From an uncultured Muribaculaceae bacterium (GTDB lineage Bacteria > Bacteroidota > Bacteroidia > Bacteroidales > Muribaculaceae), in assembly GCA_910586975.1 (NCBI GenBank), contig CAJUKX010000010.1:21351-82034 (forward strand): 60,684 bases of DNA, read 5' to 3'. Both the position numbers and the translations under genes were made by a program. Of this stretch, positions 60,426 through 60,684 are shown piece after piece (the stretch's first letter is position 1; the number at the start of each line of letters is the position of its first letter). The notes under the pieces are model-generated. The model did no database searches. It was not told where the DNA came from and saw nothing but the letters and a program-made list of their open reading frames with translations.

Positions 60426-60620
60426 ATGCCACTTTTAATTTGGGCGATTATTATTCTTATTATCTGCATTTATTGCTGCCCCGGATTCCTTGGAATGATG
60501 CTCACTATTGGAGCTATAGCTATTATAGTAACCTTAGCAGTTGCATATATCAAGACAAGAATAGACGATAAAAGATTTGATAAAGCCATTCGCAAGCCAT
60601 CTCAACGGTGGGAAGATTAA
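60426..60620 (+). CDS. Small membrane protein of the tandem cassette, copy 2
   Basis: The 64-aa product has the same first 29 residues as copy 1, then diverges (AIAIIVTLAVAYIKTRIDDK, RFDKAIRKPSQRWED). The C-tail keeps the pattern IKTxxDxKxFxK and a final W-x-D. The shared coding part is identical at the nucleotide level too. Confidence 0.75.
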   Translation: MPLLIWAIIILIICIYCCPGFLGMMLTIGAIAIIVTLAVAYIKTRIDDKRFDKAIRKPSQRWED

Positions 60621-60662
60621 CTAAAAAGCATTTTAGTAGATGACAAAAATTAATTTTTGTCA
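60620..60662 (+). terminator. Hairpins after small membrane gene 2
   Basis: ACTAAAA (60620-60626) pairs with TTTTAGT (60631-60637). A perfect 22-bp palindrome lies at 60641-60662 (TGACAAAAATT and its mirror), A/T-rich, probably a terminator. Copy 1 has no matching palindrome after its stop. Confidence 0.6.
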
Positions 60663-60684
60663 GTTATATGATTGATTTTTAATT

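Larger units (their letters stand above)
60205..60511. repeat. Duplicated promoter core, copy 2 (307 bp)
   Basis: Second copy of 59484-59790. Confidence 0.92.

Overview
The window is chromosomal DNA from a member of the Bacteroidota, order Bacteroidales, most likely Muribaculaceae or a close relative. Three things point there. Promoters follow the Bacteroidota pattern TTTG-N19/20-TAnnTTTG rather than -35/-10. Start sites are A/T-rich and lack strong Shine-Dalgarno sequences. Several families are typical of Bacteroidales: an exbB-exbD-exbD-tonB cluster, DUF4293, DUF5715, DUF6249, a PepSY-like secreted protein, an rSAM/lipoprotein pair, BspA-like LRR proteins and a VorB-type 2-oxoacid:ferredoxin oxidoreductase. 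I saw no tRNA, rRNA, CRISPR array or transposase.

Layout. 1-5.8 kb: a truncated repeat-rich secreted protein, then leftward acyl-CoA ligase, adk, hpt and nadE. 6.0-9.5 kb: a strongly expressed TonB energising operon on the + strand. 9.7-17.6 kb: an SGNH hydrolase, then the leftward purH-mreB-mreC-mreD-mrdA-rodA cell-shape operon. 17.8-21.4 kb: a coiled-coil lipoprotein, rsmI, a conserved hypothetical and dacB (PBP4), all leftward. 21.5-24.8 kb: a TetR regulator, a large TPR protein behind a sigma-54-like promoter, and DUF4293. 24.8-27.0 kb: a leftward operon of C1 peptidase, phosphoesterase and SPOR lipoprotein. 27.3-29.3 kb: an rSAM/lipoprotein system. 29.3-30.4 kb: an AT-rich XRE/DUF3990/DUF3791 module that looks like a toxin-antitoxin system. 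30.6-34.2 kb: a PepSY-like protein and a BtuFCD/FecBCD-type importer. 34.3-35.6 kb: DUF6249, an ECF sigma factor and a probable anti-sigma. 35.7-38.4 kb: the vor operon. 38.5-40.5 kb: a small membrane protein, a duplicated terminator flanking an orphan 50-aa antitoxin-like gene, and an LRR protein. 40.6-46.3 kb: a MacAB-TolC-type export operon. 46.6-51.5 kb: an MsbA-like flippase divergent from an LptD-like protein. 51.5-59.2 kb: ybaK, aroC, DUF5715, a giant AsmA-like protein, a HAD phosphatase and aroB. 59.3-60.7 kb: two tandem cassettes, each pairing a predicted leftward small RNA with a rightward small membrane protein.

How the parts work together. Much of the window serves the cell envelope: Rod-complex morphogenesis, PBP4, TonB energisation, LPS flipping and assembly, AsmA-like lipid transport and tripartite export. 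Housekeeping metabolism (purine, NAD, shikimate, branched 2-oxoacid oxidation) is interleaved.

The most unusual structure is the tandem cassette at the right edge. A 307-bp core with two promoters is about 97% identical between the copies. The sRNA bodies on one side and the peptide C-termini on the other side have diverged. The cassette may continue beyond the window.
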